Positions 35,536 through 36,901 of a DNA stretch of 36,901 bases are shown piece after piece (within the stretch, counting starts at the first letter, position 1; each line of letters begins with the position of its first letter). The notes below the pieces were generated by a model. That model made no database searches and was not told where the DNA came from. It saw only the letters and a program-made list of their open reading frames with translations. Origin of the DNA: Streptomyces sp. CT34 (GTDB lineage: Bacteria > Actinomycetota > Actinomycetes > Streptomycetales > Streptomycetaceae); assembly GCF_000805335.1 (NCBI RefSeq), contig NZ_KN708638.1, positions 2,606,171 through 2,643,071 of the forward strand, in the 5' to 3' direction. The translations under genes and the position numbers were made by a program.

Positions 35536-35578
35536 ACGGCTGACAAATATTGAAATCTGTCAGCCGTCATGTCATGGT
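35536..35578 (+). promoter_or_regulatory. Inverted-repeat operator and promoter of the second aldo/keto reductase
   Basis: ACGGCTGACA (35536-35545) and TGTCAGCCGT (35558-35567) are perfect 10-bp arms around a strikingly AT-rich 12-nt spacer. TTGAAA (35550-35555) inside it may be the -35, with CATGGT (35573-35578) 17 nt away. The layout fits a TetR- or MarR-type repressor; no regulator gene is adjacent within the window. Confidence 0.6.
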
Positions 35579-35629
35579 GAAGGCACGGCTCAACCAGCCG
35601 CCCACCATCCCTTCCCTCAGGAGCACGCC

Positions 35630-36634
35630 GTGCAGACCCGCACCCTCGGCACCACCGGCCCGCAGACCTCCGCCCTCGGCCTCGGCTGCATGGGCATGTC
35701 CGCCCTCTACGGCGACAGCGACCGCGCCGAATCCCTCGCCACCATCCACGCCGCCCTCGACGCCGGCATCACCCTCCTCGACACCGGCGACTTCTACGGC
35801 ATGGGCCACAACGAACTCCTCATCAACGAAGCCCTGCGGACGGCCCCCGCCGCCGCCCGCGAAAAGGTCCTGACCAGCGTCAAGTTCGGCGCCCTGCGCA
35901 CCGTCGAGGGCGGCTTCACCGGCTATGACGGCCGACCCGCCGCGGTGAAGAACTTCGCCGCGTACTCCCTCCAGCGCCTGGGCACCGACCACATCGACAT
36001 CTACCGGATCGCCCGCGTCGACCCCGACGTCCCGATCGAGGAGACCGTCGGCGCCATCGCCGAGCTGGTCGAGGCCGGCCACGTCCGCCACATCGGCCTC
36101 TCCGAGGTGGGCGCGGACACCCTGCGCCGGGCCGCCGCCGTCGCCCCGATCGCCGACCTCCAGATCGAGTACTCCCTCATCTCCCGCGGTATCGAGGACG
36201 CGATCCTCCCCACCGCCCGCGAACTGGGCATAGGCATCACCGCCTACGGAGTGCTCTCCCGCGGCCTGATCAGCGGCCACTTCACCCGTGACCGCAAGCT
36301 CGCCGCCCATGACTTCCGCGGGATGTCACCGCGCTTCCAGGGCGACAACCTGGCGCGCAACCTCGACCTGGTGGACGCACTCCGCAAGATCGCCGACCAG
36401 AAGGGCGTCTCGGTCGCCCAGACCGCCATCGCCTGGGTCCTCTCCCGCGGCGAGGACATCGTCCCGCTGGTCGGCGCCCGCCGCCGCGACCGCCTCGCCG
36501 AGGCCCTCGGCGCCCTCGACGTCACCCTGGACGCCGACGACCTGATCGCCATCGAGCAGGCCATCCCAGCCGGCGCCGCCGCAGGCGACCGCTACCCGGC
36601 AGCCCAGATGGCCCACTTGGACAGCGAACGCTGA
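35630..36634 (+). CDS. Aldo/keto reductase lacking the usual catalytic His
   Basis: A 334-aa (beta/alpha)8 aldo/keto reductase. D51 and Y56 (LLDTGDFYG) and K85 (LTSVKFG) of the tetrad are present, but the position of the His reads Ala128 in DIYRIARVDPDVP, as in a subgroup of AKR proteins with YxxAR-x-DP. The C-terminal VPLVGARRRDRLAEALGALD is the cofactor-binding part. The GTG has AGGAG 6 nt upstream. It is transcribed behind a perfect 10-bp inverted repeat, so it is probably inducible. It need not use the textbook carbonyl-reduction mechanism; substrate unknown. Confidence 0.93.
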   Translation: MQTRTLGTTGPQTSALGLGCMGMSALYGDSDRAESLATIHAALDAGITLLDTGDFYGMGHNELLINEALRTAPAAAREKVLTSVKFGALRTVEGGFTGYDGRPAAVKNFAAYSLQRLGTDHIDIYRIARVDPDVPIEETVGAIAELVEAGHVRHIGLSEVGADTLRRAAAVAPIADLQIEYSLISRGIEDAILPTARELGIGITAYGVLSRGLISGHFTRDRKLAAHDFRGMSPRFQGDNLARNLDLVDALRKIADQKGVSVAQTAIAWVLSRGEDIVPLVGARRRDRLAEALGALDVTLDADDLIAIEQAIPAGAAAGDRYPAAQMAHLDSER

Positions 36635-36651
36635 CAACGAACGCTGACAAC
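36626..36651 (+). repeat. 13-bp tandem duplication across a stop codon
   Basis: GAACGCTGACAAC occurs at 36626-36638 and 36639-36651; the first copy contains the aldo/keto reductase stop codon. Confidence 0.85.
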
Positions 36652-36691
36652 GGAGAGGAGTGACATCAGGCAGCGGATGACGAATGCGGCA

Positions 36692-36711
36692 CTGCCGGGG
36701 CACCCCGGCAG
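36692..36711. terminator. Possible terminator after the aldo/keto reductase
   Basis: CTGCCGGGG-CA-CCCCGGCAG, a perfect 9-bp stem with a very tight loop, about 60 nt after the stop. The rest of the window (36712-36901) holds nothing I can support. Confidence 0.45.
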
Positions 36712-36901
36712 CTGCGAACGGAAGGCGATGAACAACGCCAACCCGCACGCCGCCCGCCGACCGCCCGCCATTCACGGCCCCACCGCAGGGCATCAGCTGC
36801 CGACCGCCGCCGTCCCTGGCAAGCGAGCCGCCCGCCGGCGACCGTCGGTGGCCGCCGGTGGCCGCGGGCGGCCGTCCGTGGACCGGCAGGGGGCCCCCCC
36901 G

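Overview
The window is chromosomal DNA from a high-GC actinomycete, almost certainly Streptomyces or a close relative. The signs are very high G+C with C/G-dominated third codon positions, many GTG starts, an XRE/DUF5753 regulator coupled to a DUF397 protein, an assimilatory NirBD operon, a pyruvate phosphate dikinase, a sugar ABC operon without its own ATPase, rare TTA codons, and many genes whose ATG/GTG lies only 6-7 nt after a -10-like hexamer (apparently leaderless). No rRNA, tRNA, insertion sequence, prophage or CRISPR array was seen. It looks like ordinary accessory and metabolic chromosome rather than an island.

Left part (1-7.9 kb): an LCM-type O-methyltransferase, a TSUP exporter, an aldo/keto reductase, then a small CPFPC protein divergent from an XRE/DUF5753 regulator. 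The regulator carries a TTA codon and is translationally coupled to a DUF397 protein with a triplicated N-terminal module; an M20D amidohydrolase follows. A 651-aa lipoprotein with a GH101/GH129-like region lies behind an 11-nt direct repeat.

8.2-12.75 kb: nitrite assimilation. An FAD oxidoreductase, nirB and nirD form a tight operon. It starts from an apparently leaderless promoter overlapped by a GlnR-like array and ends at a long hairpin.

12.75-18.1 kb: an SRPBCC/ArsR pair with its palindromic operator, an SDR, a small membrane protein divergent from a KimA-like APC permease, and an RsbW-like ATPase. Five YTGACRC units at 11-nt steps lie between the membrane protein and the permease.

18.2-26.2 kb: a CUT1 sugar ABC operon (lipoprotein and two permeases), a both-ends-truncated TauD dioxygenase remnant, a large winged-helix regulator with TTA as its second codon, and ppdK, whose ribosome binding site is partly inside a hairpin. 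An unusually AT-rich leader precedes ppdK.

26.4-36.9 kb: a transporter/regulator district. Two paralogous divergons (MFS exporter with XRE/MmyB-type regulator) share nearly the same inverted-repeat operator (TACCAG...CTGGTA). Between them are a MarR regulator, a DusB-type tRNA-dihydrouridine synthase and a third DHA2 MFS gene. The window ends with an aldo/keto reductase that lacks the usual catalytic His and sits under a 10-bp-arm inverted repeat.

No single, clearly new multi-gene system is evident. The most promising signals are the duplicated MFS/XRE divergon with a shared operator, the 11-nt repeat arrays upstream of the KimA-like permease and the lipoprotein, the triplicated DUF397 protein under a TTA-containing regulator, and the TauD remnant.
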